Positions 8,485 to 16,814 of a DNA stretch of 64,000 bases are shown one piece after another; position 1 is the stretch's first letter; every line of letters starts with the position of its first letter. Under the pieces are notes generated by a model. The model made no database searches and had not been told where the DNA came from. It was given only the letters and a program-made list of their open reading frames with translations. The translations under genes and the position numbers were made by a program. Source of the DNA: Streptomyces sp. LUP47B (GTDB lineage: Bacteria; Actinomycetota; Actinomycetes; Streptomycetales; Streptomycetaceae); NCBI RefSeq assembly GCF_001746295.1, contig NZ_MJAH01000003.1, forward strand, positions 428,533 to 492,532, in the 5' to 3' direction.

Positions 8485-9639
8485 TCAGTTGAGTTCGCGG
8501 AGCACTTCGTCGGTGTGCTCGCCGAGGGTCGGAGCGCCGCCGCGCGGCTTCTCGTCGACGCCCCAGAAGGCGACCGGAGTCGCCACCGTGCGCAGGGGCG
8601 GCCCATCACCCATGCCGGGCTGTTCGACGAAGGCACCGACCGCCTCCGCCTGCGGATCGGCCGCCACCTCCGCCAGGGTCTGCACGGGCGCCCACCACAC
8701 GCCTTCGGCGTCGAAGCGCTCGGCCCACTCGGCCAGCGGCCGCTTCGCGAACTCCTCGTCGAACGCGGCGATCAGCTCGCGTACGTGCCCGCGCCGGGCC
8801 TTGCCGGTCGCGAACCGCTCGTCCGTCGCCAGGTCCTCGCGGCCGAGCGCCTTGACGACTCCGGGCCAGTGCCGGTTGCCCTCCAGGCCGACCAGCCAGA
8901 ACCAGCGGTCGTCGGCGGCCCGGTAGGAGTTGTAGAGCGGCGACTCGTGCTCGGTGCGGTGGCGGGTACGGCCCCGCTTGCCGAAGAAGTTCTGCAGCGC
9001 GAGGTCGTTGCCGTTGGCGTACGTCCCGGACCGCAGCAGCGACACGTCCACCACGCCGCCCTCGCCGGTGCGTTCGCGGCGCAGCAGCGCGGCCAGCACC
9101 CCGGCGACCAGGTTGGCCGCGGCCGTACGGTCGCCGAGGCCGGGCCGGATGCCGGGCGGCGGCTCGCCCGCCGGGTTGAGCATGGCCGCGATGCCGGGCC
9201 GGGCCCAGAACGCGGACACGTCGTACCCCGCGCGGTCACGCTCGGCGCCCGTCCAGCCGTAGCCCGTCAACGTGCCGACGACCAGGCGGGGATGGCGGGT
9301 GCGCAGCTCGTCCGGGGACAGGCCCAGCCGCTCCAGGGCGCCCGGGCGGAGGTTGGTGACGAACACGTCGGCGCGTGACAGCAGCCGCTCCAGTACGTCC
9401 TTGCCGTCCTCGGAGCGCAGATCGAGGACGATCCCGCGCTTGCCGCGGTTGTCGGTCTCGAACGGGGGAGCGCTGTCGATGTCCTGCCCGACGTGCTTGA
9501 GCGTATACCGGTTGGGGTCGCCGGTCGGCGCCTCCACCTTCACCACGTCCGCGCCCCAGTCGGCGAGCATGGTGGCCGCGGCCGGTGCCGCCACCCACAT
9601 GCCCAGCTCGACTACGGAATAGCCCTCCAGTGGCCGCAC
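8485..9639 (-). CDS. CaiB/BaiF-family (class III) CoA-transferase
   Basis: 384 residues from a GTG at 9639. That start is preferred because GGAGGT lies 5 nt before it; a longer frame to 9657 would put this Shine-Dalgarno sequence inside the gene. The N-terminus (RPLEGYSVVELGMWVAAP) and VKVEAPTGD are typical class III features. Asp170 in GLGDRTAA corresponds to the aspartate that forms the acyl-anhydride in formyl-CoA transferase. It probably moves CoA between acids, so the pathway can activate its substrate without ATP. Confidence 0.88.
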   Translation of the reverse strand: MRPLEGYSVVELGMWVAAPAAATMLADWGADVVKVEAPTGDPNRYTLKHVGQDIDSAPPFETDNRGKRGIVLDLRSEDGKDVLERLLSRADVFVTNLRPGALERLGLSPDELRTRHPRLVVGTLTGYGWTGAERDRAGYDVSAFWARPGIAAMLNPAGEPPPGIRPGLGDRTAAANLVAGVLAALLRRERTGEGGVVDVSLLRSGTYANGNDLALQNFFGKRGRTRHRTEHESPLYNSYRAADDRWFWLVGLEGNRHWPGVVKALGREDLATDERFATGKARRGHVRELIAAFDEEFAKRPLAEWAERFDAEGVWWAPVQTLAEVAADPQAEAVGAFVEQPGMGDGPPLRTVATPVAFWGVDEKPRGGAPTLGEHTDEVLRELN

Positions 9640-9675
9640 GGCCCACCTCCAGATCATCGGGCGCTTGTACGCCTG

Positions 9676-10455
9676 CTACACGCCGCGGAAGTCGCCCGGT
9701 CGGCGTTCCCGGAAGGCCTTGAGTCCCTCGGCCCGGTCCTCGGTGGAGAACAGCACCGCGACGGTCTCGCGCTCGTACGCGATGGCCGCCTCCAGGTCCA
9801 TGCCGAGTCCGTAGTCGACGAGCCGCTTGCCCGCCGCGAGCGCGAGCGGGGCCCCGGCGGTCAGCTTCGCGGCCAGGGCTTCGGCGGTCTTGAGCGCACC
9901 GCCGGGCTCGGCGAGTTCGTTGACGAGCCCGAGTGCGTGGGCGCGCTCAGCGTCGATCGGCTCGCCGGTGAGGATCATCTGCTTGGCGATCGCCGGCGGC
10001 AGGAGGCGGGGCAGCCGCTGGGTGCCGCCCGCGCCCGGCAGCACGCCGAGCTTCATCTCGGGCAGGCCCAGCCGGGTGCCCCGCTCCGCCACCCGCAGGT
10101 CGCAGGCGAGGGCCAGCTCCAGACCGCCGCCGAAGGCGAACCCGTGGACGGCGGCGACCGACGGTTTGGGGAAGTCCTCCAGGAGCGCGAACGCCTCGGT
10201 GAGGCGCCCAACGAAGGCACGGAACTGCCCGGGTGCCGTGAACGACTCGATCTCACCGAGGTCGGCACCGGCCGAAAAGGCCCGTCCCGCACCCGTGATG
10301 ACCAGGGCGCGTACGTCGTCGTTGTCGCGGACGTCGGCGAGAATCCGTTTCAGCTGGTCAGCGGTCTCGGAGCCGATGGCGTTGAGCTGCCCCGGCCGGT
10401 CGAGCGTGAGCACGGCCGTTCGGTCGCGGAGTTCCATTCGCAGCACGGTGCTCAC
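9676..10455 (-). CDS. Enoyl-CoA hydratase (crotonase) with both catalytic glutamates
   Basis: 259 residues. FGGGLELALACD supplies Glu113 and LPEMKLGVLPGAGG supplies Glu133, the two acid-base residues of true enoyl-CoA hydratases; it is the only one of the six crotonases here that keeps both. [12 protein letters not shown] forms the oxyanion-hole region. The GTG start at 10455 lies immediately beyond the SDR stop (10457); ATG at residue 7 is an alternative start. Role: hydration of 2-enoyl-CoA to 3-hydroxyacyl-CoA ahead of the SDR dehydrogenases. Confidence 0.9.
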   Translation of the reverse strand: MSTVLRMELRDRTAVLTLDRPGQLNAIGSETADQLKRILADVRDNDDVRALVITGAGRAFSAGADLGEIESFTAPGQFRAFVGRLTEAFALLEDFPKPSVAAVHGFAFGGGLELALACDLRVAERGTRLGLPEMKLGVLPGAGGTQRLPRLLPPAIAKQMILTGEPIDAERAHALGLVNELAEPGGALKTAEALAAKLTAGAPLALAAGKRLVDYGLGMDLEAAIAYERETVAVLFSTEDRAEGLKAFRERRPGDFRGV

Positions 10456-10456
10456 C

Positions 10457-11212
10457 TCAGACCATCGTCAGTCCGCCGCTGACCGAGAGCGTCTGCCCGG
10501 TCATGTAGGCGGCGTCGTCGGACGCGAGGAAGGCCACCACACCGGCGATCTCGTCGGGCTGGGCGACGCGGCGCAGCGGGATGGCCCGCACCGTCGCGTC
10601 GTACATCTTCTGGCTGTAGTCGGCGACCTGTCCGAGCAGCGCGGTGTCGGTCGGGCCGGGGCAGACGCTGTTGACGGTGATGCCGTGCCGGGCGACCTCG
10701 CGGGCCAGCGCCTTGCCGAAGGCGATGACCCCGCCCTTCGTCGCGGAGTACACCACCTCGCCGGACGAGCCGACGCGGCCGGCGTCCGAGGCGATGTGCA
10801 CGATCCGGCCGCCACCGTTCTCGATCATCGAGTCCAGTACGGCCCGGGTCATCGTGATCGTGCCTCGCAGGTTGACGTCGATGATCCGGTCCCAGGTGTC
10901 CTCGGTGCTGTCGACGAAGCGGCCGATGATGTCGACGGCCGCGTTGTTGACCAGGACGCCCACCGGACCGAGGTCGACGGTCACCCGCTCCACGGCCGCG
11001 TGCACGGCCGCGCTGTCGGAGATGTCCGCGCCGACCCCCGTCGCCCGCACTCCGTACCGCTCGACGAGCCGGCCCGCGACCTTGGCGGCGGCCTCCGCGT
11101 CCAGGTCGCAGACGGCGACCGCGGCTCCCTGGGCGGCGAGCCGGTCGGCGATCGCCTCGCCGATACCGCGTCCCGCTCCGGTGACGAGTGCCACCTTGTC
11201 CCGTACGCTCAC
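10457..11212 (-). CDS. BadH-like 2-hydroxycyclohexanecarboxyl-CoA dehydrogenase (SDR)
   Basis: 251 residues. TGAGRGIG (11-18), Ser142, Tyr155 and Lys159 make a complete SDR site. The stretch with ASDAGRVGSSGEVVYSATKG and then HGITVNSVCPGPTDTALL follows, nearly residue for residue, my memory of Rhodopseudomonas BadH, which oxidises 2-hydroxycyclohexane-1-carboxyl-CoA to the ketone during alicyclic acid breakdown. NNAA replaces the usual NNAG at 89-92. It is the first gene of the reverse six-gene operon, facing the AT-rich element at 11246. A related SDR with another ring substrate is possible. Confidence 0.8.
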   Translation of the reverse strand: MSVRDKVALVTGAGRGIGEAIADRLAAQGAAVAVCDLDAEAAAKVAGRLVERYGVRATGVGADISDSAAVHAAVERVTVDLGPVGVLVNNAAVDIIGRFVDSTEDTWDRIIDVNLRGTITMTRAVLDSMIENGGGRIVHIASDAGRVGSSGEVVYSATKGGVIAFGKALAREVARHGITVNSVCPGPTDTALLGQVADYSQKMYDATVRAIPLRRVAQPDEIAGVVAFLASDDAAYMTGQTLSVSGGLTMV

Positions 11213-11245
11213 GCGCCCTCCCTCGCCTAGGTCCCGATACAGGGC

Positions 11246-11273
11246 TATCGTATAACTACTTCAGCTAAATAAG
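11246..11273. promoter_or_regulatory. AT-rich operator/promoter element between divergent catabolic operons
   Basis: A 28-bp AT-rich island in very GC-rich DNA, containing TCAGCTAAATAA (11261-11272). It lies 33 bp before the badH-like start and 24 bp before the dehydrogenase ATG. It shares the AGYTADATAA-like core with elements near 12479, 21209, 30714, 35696, 52855 and 53771. Confidence 0.5.
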
Positions 11274-11297
11274 CGAGATGTGTGAGTGGAGTCGAGC

Positions 11298-12440
11298 ATG
11301 CGCCGAACCATCTTCACCGAGGAGCACGAGCTCTTCCGCGAGACCGCCCGTACCTTCTACCTGCGCGAATGCGCCCCGTACGCCGAGCAGTGGGAGCGCG
11401 ACGGCCAGGTGAGCCGGGCCGCGTGGGCGGCGGCGGGCAAGGCCGGACTCATCGGGTGGGAGTTCCCCGAGGAGTACGGCGGTCAGGGCATCCGGGACTT
11501 CCGCTACAACGCCATCATGGCGGAGGAGATGGCGGCCACCAGCACGGTCGGCATCGGACTCGGGTTGCAGAACGACGTCCTGCCGCCCTATCTGATGAAC
11601 CTCACCACCCCGGAGCAGAAGGCCCGCTGGCTGCCCGGCGTGATCAGCGGCGAGACGATCTGCGCGCTCGCGCTGTCGGAGCCGTCCGCCGGGTCCGACC
11701 TCAAGGGCATCCGCACCACCGCCCGCCGGGACGGCGACGAGTGGGTGATCGACGGCTCCAAGACCTTCATCACCAACGGCATCCTGGCCGACCTGGTCAT
11801 CGTCGCCTGCAAGACCGACCCGGAGGCCGGCCACAAGGGCATCAGCCTGATCGTCGTCGAGCGCGGCGCCGAGGGCTTCGAGCGCGGACGCAAGCTCGAC
11901 AAGGTCGGCATGAAGGCGCAGGACACCGCCGAGCTCTTCTTCCGCGAGGTCCGGGTGCCGGCCGAGAACCTCATCGGGGAGGAGGGCCGCGGTTTCTACC
12001 ACATGATGGGCAACCTCCCCACCGAACGGCTGGCCATCGCGGTCTCCTCGCTGGCGGCCGCGGAGCGGGCCTACGTGCTGGCGCTGGACTACGCCAAGAC
12101 CCGTACGGCCTTCGGGCAGCCCATCGGGGAGTTCCAGGCCAACCGGTTCGCGCTCGCCGACATCAGGGCCAGGCTGAACGCCGCCCGCGTGTACGTGGAC
12201 GGCTGCATCATGGCCCTGCTTCAGGGCGAGCTGACGCCCGACGAGGCCGCCGCCGCCAAGTACTGGACCTCCGAGACCGGCTGGCAGGTCATCGACCGCT
12301 GCATGCAGCTCTTCGGCGGCTACGGCTACGTCAACGAGTACGAGATCGCGCGCATCTGGCGGGACAGCCGGGTGCAGCGGGTCTTCGGTGGAACCTCGGA
12401 GATCATGCTGGAGATCATCGGACGGTCACTGGGCCTGTAG
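11298..12440 (+). CDS. Acyl-CoA dehydrogenase (long-chain/isovaleryl-like FadE)
   Basis: 380 residues from ATG 11298, chosen because GGAG (11288-11291) sits 6 nt ahead; a GTG at 11286 would add four residues. LALSEPSAGSDLKGIRTTA (~130), SKTFITNG and KTRTAFGQPIGEFQ are standard dehydrogenase segments. The C-terminal box is FGGTSEIMLEIIGRSLGL, with Gly where medium-chain enzymes have the catalytic Glu, as in isovaleryl- and long-chain-type enzymes that use a Glu on another helix. First gene of a forward unit continuing to the aldehyde dehydrogenase and the acyl-CoA ligase. Confidence 0.9.
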   Translation: MRRTIFTEEHELFRETARTFYLRECAPYAEQWERDGQVSRAAWAAAGKAGLIGWEFPEEYGGQGIRDFRYNAIMAEEMAATSTVGIGLGLQNDVLPPYLMNLTTPEQKARWLPGVISGETICALALSEPSAGSDLKGIRTTARRDGDEWVIDGSKTFITNGILADLVIVACKTDPEAGHKGISLIVVERGAEGFERGRKLDKVGMKAQDTAELFFREVRVPAENLIGEEGRGFYHMMGNLPTERLAIAVSSLAAAERAYVLALDYAKTRTAFGQPIGEFQANRFALADIRARLNAARVYVDGCIMALLQGELTPDEAAAAKYWTSETGWQVIDRCMQLFGGYGYVNEYEIARIWRDSRVQRVFGGTSEIMLEIIGRSLGL

Positions 12441-12478
12441 GTCACGGTCCGGAGTGCCCTGAACTTATTGACTACCTT

Positions 12479-12503
12479 GGCTAAATAGGTTAGCTATTTA
12501 GCC
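12479..12503. promoter_or_regulatory. Perfect AT-rich inverted repeat upstream of the aldehyde dehydrogenase
   Basis: GGCTAAATAG (12479-12488) and its exact complement CTATTTAGCC (12494-12503) flank a 5-nt spacer. The repeat starts 64 bp before the GTG start at 12543. It has the size and symmetry expected for a dimeric repressor site, and its half-site resembles the cores of the other AT-rich elements in the island. Confidence 0.6.
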
Positions 12504-12542
12504 TGGATGTGCGCAATGTTGCGCGGTCTCTAGGAGGTATCC

Positions 12543-14033
12543 GTGATCACGGTCGATGTGAAGCTGCACCAGGACAGAGCGGAGCACGACCTGCCGCAGC
12601 CCCGTCTGGTCATCGGCGGCAAGGACGTCACCGACACCAGCGGCGGACTCTACGAGCACCGCAACCCGGCCACCGGCCTCATCCAGGCGCACATCCCGCT
12701 CGCCGGGCCCACCGAGGTGGACCAGACCGTGGCGGCCGCCCGCCAGGCCTTCGAGGTGTGGGGCACTATGCGCCCCGCGGAGCGCCGCCGGCTGCTCACC
12801 CGCTTCGCCGGCCTGCTGCGCGACCACATCCCCGACTTCGCGGCGATCTGCCCGCTGGAGAATGGCGTGTGCATCGGCGGCTGGGCGGAGAACGTCGGAC
12901 CGCACGTCGCCGAGTGGACCGAGTACTACGCCGGCTGGGCCGACAAGATCGAGGGCATGGTCGGCGCGGCCTACAGCCCGCACGAGAACGTCGAGTACAC
13001 CATCGCCGAGCCGTACGGCGTCATCGGCCACATCATCACCTGGAACTCGCCCGCGCTGTCGCTGGCCATGAAGGTCCCGCCGTCGCTCGCCGCCGGCAAC
13101 ACCGTGGTCATCAAGCCGGCCGAGTCCACGCCGTTCTCCGCGCTGCTCTTCGCCGACCTGGCCCGCGAGGCCGGCATCCCCGAGGGCGTCGTCAACGTCG
13201 TCACCGGGCTCGGCGAGGCGGGATCGGCCCTGGTCACACACCCCGGCGTCGACAAGATCTCCTTCACCGGCGGCCCCGCCACCGCGCGCCGCATCATGGC
13301 CGACGCGGCGCTGAGCCTCAAGCCGGTCGTGTTCGAGCTCGGCGGCAAGTCCGCCAACCTGCTCTTCGCCGACACCGACCTCGACTCCGTCGTGCCGTAC
13401 TGCGCCGCCTTCGCCATGAGCAACACCGGGCAGGGCTGCGCACTGCCCACCCGGCTCCTGGTGGAGCGCTCCATCTACGACGAGGTCATCGCGCGGGTCA
13501 CCGGGGTGATCGCCCACCTGCCCGTGGGCGACCCGCTCGACCCGACGACGTACATCGGACCCCTCATCAACGAAGCAGCCCGCGACCGCGTCCAGGGCAT
13601 GGTCGCCAAGGCGGTCGAGGACGGTGCCGGCCGGCTCGTGTACGGCGGCGAACGCATCGACTCGGACGGCTACTTCGTGTCGCCGACGGTCTTCGCGGAC
13701 GTCGACAACCGCAGCGACCTGGCCCAGCAGGAGGTCTTCGGCCCGGTCCTGGCCATCACCCCGTTCGACACCGAGGACGAGGCCGTCGCCCTGGCCAACG
13801 ACAGCGAGTACGGCCTGTCCGCCTACATCCAGTCCCGTGACATCACCCGCGTCAACCGCCTGGTGCCGCGCCTGAAGGCCGGGACGGTCTACGTCAACCC
13901 CGGTCCGAACCCGATCACTTCGCCCGCCACACCGTTCGGCGGCGTCGGCATGAGCGGGTTCGGGCGGGAGGGCGGCAAGGCCGGTCTGGACGAGTTCATC
14001 AACGTCAAGGGTGTCGGCATCGGTCGCGTCTGA
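12543..14033 (+). CDS. NAD(P)-dependent aldehyde dehydrogenase
   Basis: 496 residues, normal length for the family. The nucleophile is Cys299 in NTGQGCALPTR and the general base is Glu265 in FELGGKS. KPAE (~191) and SFTGG (~240) line the cofactor site, and GREGG lies near the C-terminus. The GTG start at 12543 follows GGAGG (12533-12537). It should oxidise an aldehyde to the acid, which the neighbouring ligase could then activate with CoA; an aldehyde released by the aldolase-like protein at 15660 is one possible source. Confidence 0.92.
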   Translation: MITVDVKLHQDRAEHDLPQPRLVIGGKDVTDTSGGLYEHRNPATGLIQAHIPLAGPTEVDQTVAAARQAFEVWGTMRPAERRRLLTRFAGLLRDHIPDFAAICPLENGVCIGGWAENVGPHVAEWTEYYAGWADKIEGMVGAAYSPHENVEYTIAEPYGVIGHIITWNSPALSLAMKVPPSLAAGNTVVIKPAESTPFSALLFADLAREAGIPEGVVNVVTGLGEAGSALVTHPGVDKISFTGGPATARRIMADAALSLKPVVFELGGKSANLLFADTDLDSVVPYCAAFAMSNTGQGCALPTRLLVERSIYDEVIARVTGVIAHLPVGDPLDPTTYIGPLINEAARDRVQGMVAKAVEDGAGRLVYGGERIDSDGYFVSPTVFADVDNRSDLAQQEVFGPVLAITPFDTEDEAVALANDSEYGLSAYIQSRDITRVNRLVPRLKAGTVYVNPGPNPITSPATPFGGVGMSGFGREGGKAGLDEFINVKGVGIGRV

Positions 14034-14080
14034 CGACCTCTCGACCTTTCGAAGCCTTCGAAGCTTTTGGAGCCAACAGC

Positions 14081-15655
14081 ATGCAATCCGCCCGCCGCCT
14101 GACGTTCGGCGACATCATCCGTGAGCACCGAAGGTCCTTTCCCGACGGAGTCGCCCTCGTCGACGGCGACGTCCGGCTGACCTGGCCCCAGTTGGACGAG
14201 CGCACCAACCGACTCGCAGGCGCCCTCACGGACGCGGGAGTCGGCTCCGGCGACCGCATCCTGTGGCTCGGCCAGAACTCCTTCCGGATCTGGGAGCTGC
14301 TCGGCGCCGCCGCGAAGGTGGGCGCCATGGTCTGCCCCGGCTACTGGCGCTGGGCCGCCCCCGAAATGGCCTTCGCCGTCGAGGACTTCGACCCCAAGGT
14401 CGTCGTCTGGCAGGACGAGGAGATCGGCGACACGGTCGCCAAGGCGCGGGCCGAACTCGGCAGCGACCACCGGGCGTTGTGGCTGCGCCACGACTCCGAA
14501 GGCGCCGACTCCTACGAGTCATTCCTGGCCTCCGGCTCGCCCGAGGACCCCGTCGCCGAGGTCAACCCCGACGCCGCCCTGCTGGTCATCTACACCGCGG
14601 CGATCTCCGGCCGGCAGTCCGGCTCGATGCTCTCGCACCGCAACCTGCTCGCCATGGGCGCGAGCGCCGCCTGGATGGGGGACATCGGCACGGAGACCGC
14701 CTTCCTCGGCGCCGGACCCATGTTCCACATCGGCAACTACCAGTTCTGGGGCGTCCCGGCCTTCGTGCACGGCGGCAAGAACGTGATCGTCCGCCGCGTG
14801 GTCGCCGAGGAACTGCTCCCGCTCCTTGCGGACGAGAAGTGCACGCACGCCTACCTGATGCCCCCGACCATCGCGCAGCTCGTCGCGCTGAACCGCGAGG
14901 CCGGCCACGACCTGTCCCACCTGCGCGCGAGCGTCGCCGCACAGCTGTGGCAGGGCACCGTCCCCACCGACGAGAGCCGCTTCACCCGCAACGGCGGCGG
15001 CATGGGCCGCGGTTACGGACAGACCGAGGTGACCGGCTTCGCCGTGACCGGCGCCTACGGCGGCACCGGCACCGGCAACGCGGGCCGCCCCGGCCCCTTC
15101 ACCGCCGTACGCGTCCTGGACGGCACCGGCACGGAGTGCGCGGTCGGCGAGGCGGGCGAGCTCTGTGTCCGCGGCGACCTCGTGCACCTCGGCTACTGGA
15201 ACCGGCCCGAGATCAACGAGGAACGCTTCCGCTTCGGCTGGTGGCACACCACCGACCTCGGCCGGCGCGAGCCGGACGGCACGATCAGCTTCCTCGGTAC
15301 GACGACCCGCATGCTCAAGTCGGCCGCCGAGAACATCTTCCCGGCCGAGGTGGAGAACTGCATCGAGGCCCATCCGGGGGTGAAGGAGGCCGCGGTGATC
15401 GGTGTGCCCAACGAGCGCTGGGCGCAGGACGTCAAGGCCGTGGTCGTGCTCCAGCCGGGCGCCGAACCGGTCACGGCGGAGGACGTCATCGAGCACTGCC
15501 GGGCGCGGATCGCCTCGTACAAGAAGCCGAAGACGGTGGAGTTCGTCGAGGCACTGCCGCGCACCAAGGACTACGCCAAGGACTACGAGACGCTCGACGA
15601 GCGCTTCGGCGGGGGCGGCTATCCCGGCGGCGAGCAGCTCGGCGCGGGGCGGTGA
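14081..15655 (+). CDS. Acyl-CoA ligase-like protein (ANL superfamily) with a degenerate ATP loop
   Basis: 524 residues covering a full ANL fold. The phosphate-binding loop, normally YTSGTTGxPKG, reads YTAAISGRQSG (171-181), losing the Thr-Gly-x-Pro-Lys core. The GRxKDxI hinge region reads GTTTRMLKSAAENIFPAEVE. The C-terminal tail has LPRTKDYAKDY and lacks the usual LPRTxxGKxxR lysine context. GRGYGQTEV and the LGYWNRPE region are retained. It is either an atypical FadD subgroup with altered ATP binding or an acyl-CoA/acyl-adenylate-binding relative. Its place between aldehyde dehydrogenase and aldolase argues for a role in acid activation. Confidence 0.78.
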   Translation: MQSARRLTFGDIIREHRRSFPDGVALVDGDVRLTWPQLDERTNRLAGALTDAGVGSGDRILWLGQNSFRIWELLGAAAKVGAMVCPGYWRWAAPEMAFAVEDFDPKVVVWQDEEIGDTVAKARAELGSDHRALWLRHDSEGADSYESFLASGSPEDPVAEVNPDAALLVIYTAAISGRQSGSMLSHRNLLAMGASAAWMGDIGTETAFLGAGPMFHIGNYQFWGVPAFVHGGKNVIVRRVVAEELLPLLADEKCTHAYLMPPTIAQLVALNREAGHDLSHLRASVAAQLWQGTVPTDESRFTRNGGGMGRGYGQTEVTGFAVTGAYGGTGTGNAGRPGPFTAVRVLDGTGTECAVGEAGELCVRGDLVHLGYWNRPEINEERFRFGWWHTTDLGRREPDGTISFLGTTTRMLKSAAENIFPAEVENCIEAHPGVKEAAVIGVPNERWAQDVKAVVVLQPGAEPVTAEDVIEHCRARIASYKKPKTVEFVEALPRTKDYAKDYETLDERFGGGGYPGGEQLGAGR

Positions 15656-15659
15656 CCTC

Positions 15660-16814
15660 ATGAACGGCAGCCGCCAACCCGTCGTCGTCGGTGTGCACGC
15701 CACCGAACAGGCGCTGAAGCTTCCCGACCGCGACGCCATGGACCTTGCCCTCGAAGCGGTGCGCGGTGCGATCGCGGACGCCGGACTCACCCCGGCCGAC
15801 GTCGACGGCGCCCAGGTCGACTGGCCAGGCCCGGGCGGCGTGCCCGGCGAGGGCAGCTCCTGGGCGCGGATGCTCGGCCGCGACCTGCGCTGGACCAGCG
15901 ACTCGATGCTCGACAACGCGGGCTCGCGCGGCCTGCTGAAGGCGGCGGCAGCCGTGCGGGCCGGTCTCGCGGACACCGTCGTCGTCGGCGGCTGCAAGCT
16001 GGTCTCGCGCGGAGCCGGTCCCGTCGGGGCGGGTGTGCCGCTGGAGTTCGCCGATGTGTGGGGCAGCTATGTCGTCGCCCAGTTCGCGCTGGTGGCGGCA
16101 CGGCACATGCACGAGTACGGCACGACCTCCCGCCAGCTCGCCGAGGTCGCCGCCACGATCCGCAACAACGGCAGTACCAACCCGGAGGCGATGATGTACG
16201 GCCGCGGCCCGTACACCGCCGACGACGTGCTCGCCTCCCGGATGGTGGCCACGCCCTTCCACCTGCTGGACTGCTGCATCGTCGGCGAGGGCGGCGCGGC
16301 GATGGTGGTCACCACCGCCGAACGGGCCCGTGACCTGCCGCATGTGCCCGTCGCCGTCCTCGGCGGCGGCATGGAGTACCACCAGGCCGCGTACGCCAAC
16401 CCGGCCCTGCACCGGGAAGTCGGCCGGCTCGGCCGGGACGCCGCCACCCGCACCTACGCCATGGCCGGCGTCAGCGCCCACGACGTGGACGTCTTCTCCC
16501 TCTACGACCCCAACTCCTTCGAGATCATCCGGCAGTTGGAGGCACTCGGCCTGTGCGGCGAGGGCGAGGGCGGACCACTGGCGGCCAGCGGTGCCATCGC
16601 CGTGGGCGGCAAGCATCCCGTCAATCCTGACGGGGGCTGTCTGTCGTACGCCTGGAACGGGACACAGCAGATGACGCTCAAAGTCGTCGAGGCCGTGCGG
16701 CAGTTGCGCGGCACCGCCGTGCATCAGGTCGAGGGCGCCGAGCTCGCGGTCGTCGGTAACGCCGGTTCCGGAGCACAGCACTACGAGATGAGCCTGCTGG
16801 GGAGAATGCGATGA
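15660..16814 (+). CDS. Ltp2-like thiolase-fold aldolase (side-chain retro-aldolase candidate)
   Basis: 384 residues, thiolase fold but without thiolase catalysis: where the nucleophilic cysteine box should be there is LDNAGSRG (84-91). The C-terminal half carries Tyr282 in SLYDPNSF and Tyr330 in GGCLSYAWNG, positions matching the tyrosine-based site of the steroid aldolase Ltp2 (VLYDHF and GEAY regions, recalled from the Mycobacterium protein). Ltp2 works with the DUF35 part of ChsH2 in retro-aldol cleavage; here a DUF35 gene follows with an ATGA overlap. Expected reaction: cleavage of a beta-hydroxyacyl-CoA into a ketone or aldehyde plus acetyl- or propionyl-CoA. Confidence 0.78.
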   Translation: MNGSRQPVVVGVHATEQALKLPDRDAMDLALEAVRGAIADAGLTPADVDGAQVDWPGPGGVPGEGSSWARMLGRDLRWTSDSMLDNAGSRGLLKAAAAVRAGLADTVVVGGCKLVSRGAGPVGAGVPLEFADVWGSYVVAQFALVAARHMHEYGTTSRQLAEVAATIRNNGSTNPEAMMYGRGPYTADDVLASRMVATPFHLLDCCIVGEGGAAMVVTTAERARDLPHVPVAVLGGGMEYHQAAYANPALHREVGRLGRDAATRTYAMAGVSAHDVDVFSLYDPNSFEIIRQLEALGLCGEGEGGPLAASGAIAVGGKHPVNPDGGCLSYAWNGTQQMTLKVVEAVRQLRGTAVHQVEGAELAVVGNAGSGAQHYEMSLLGRMR

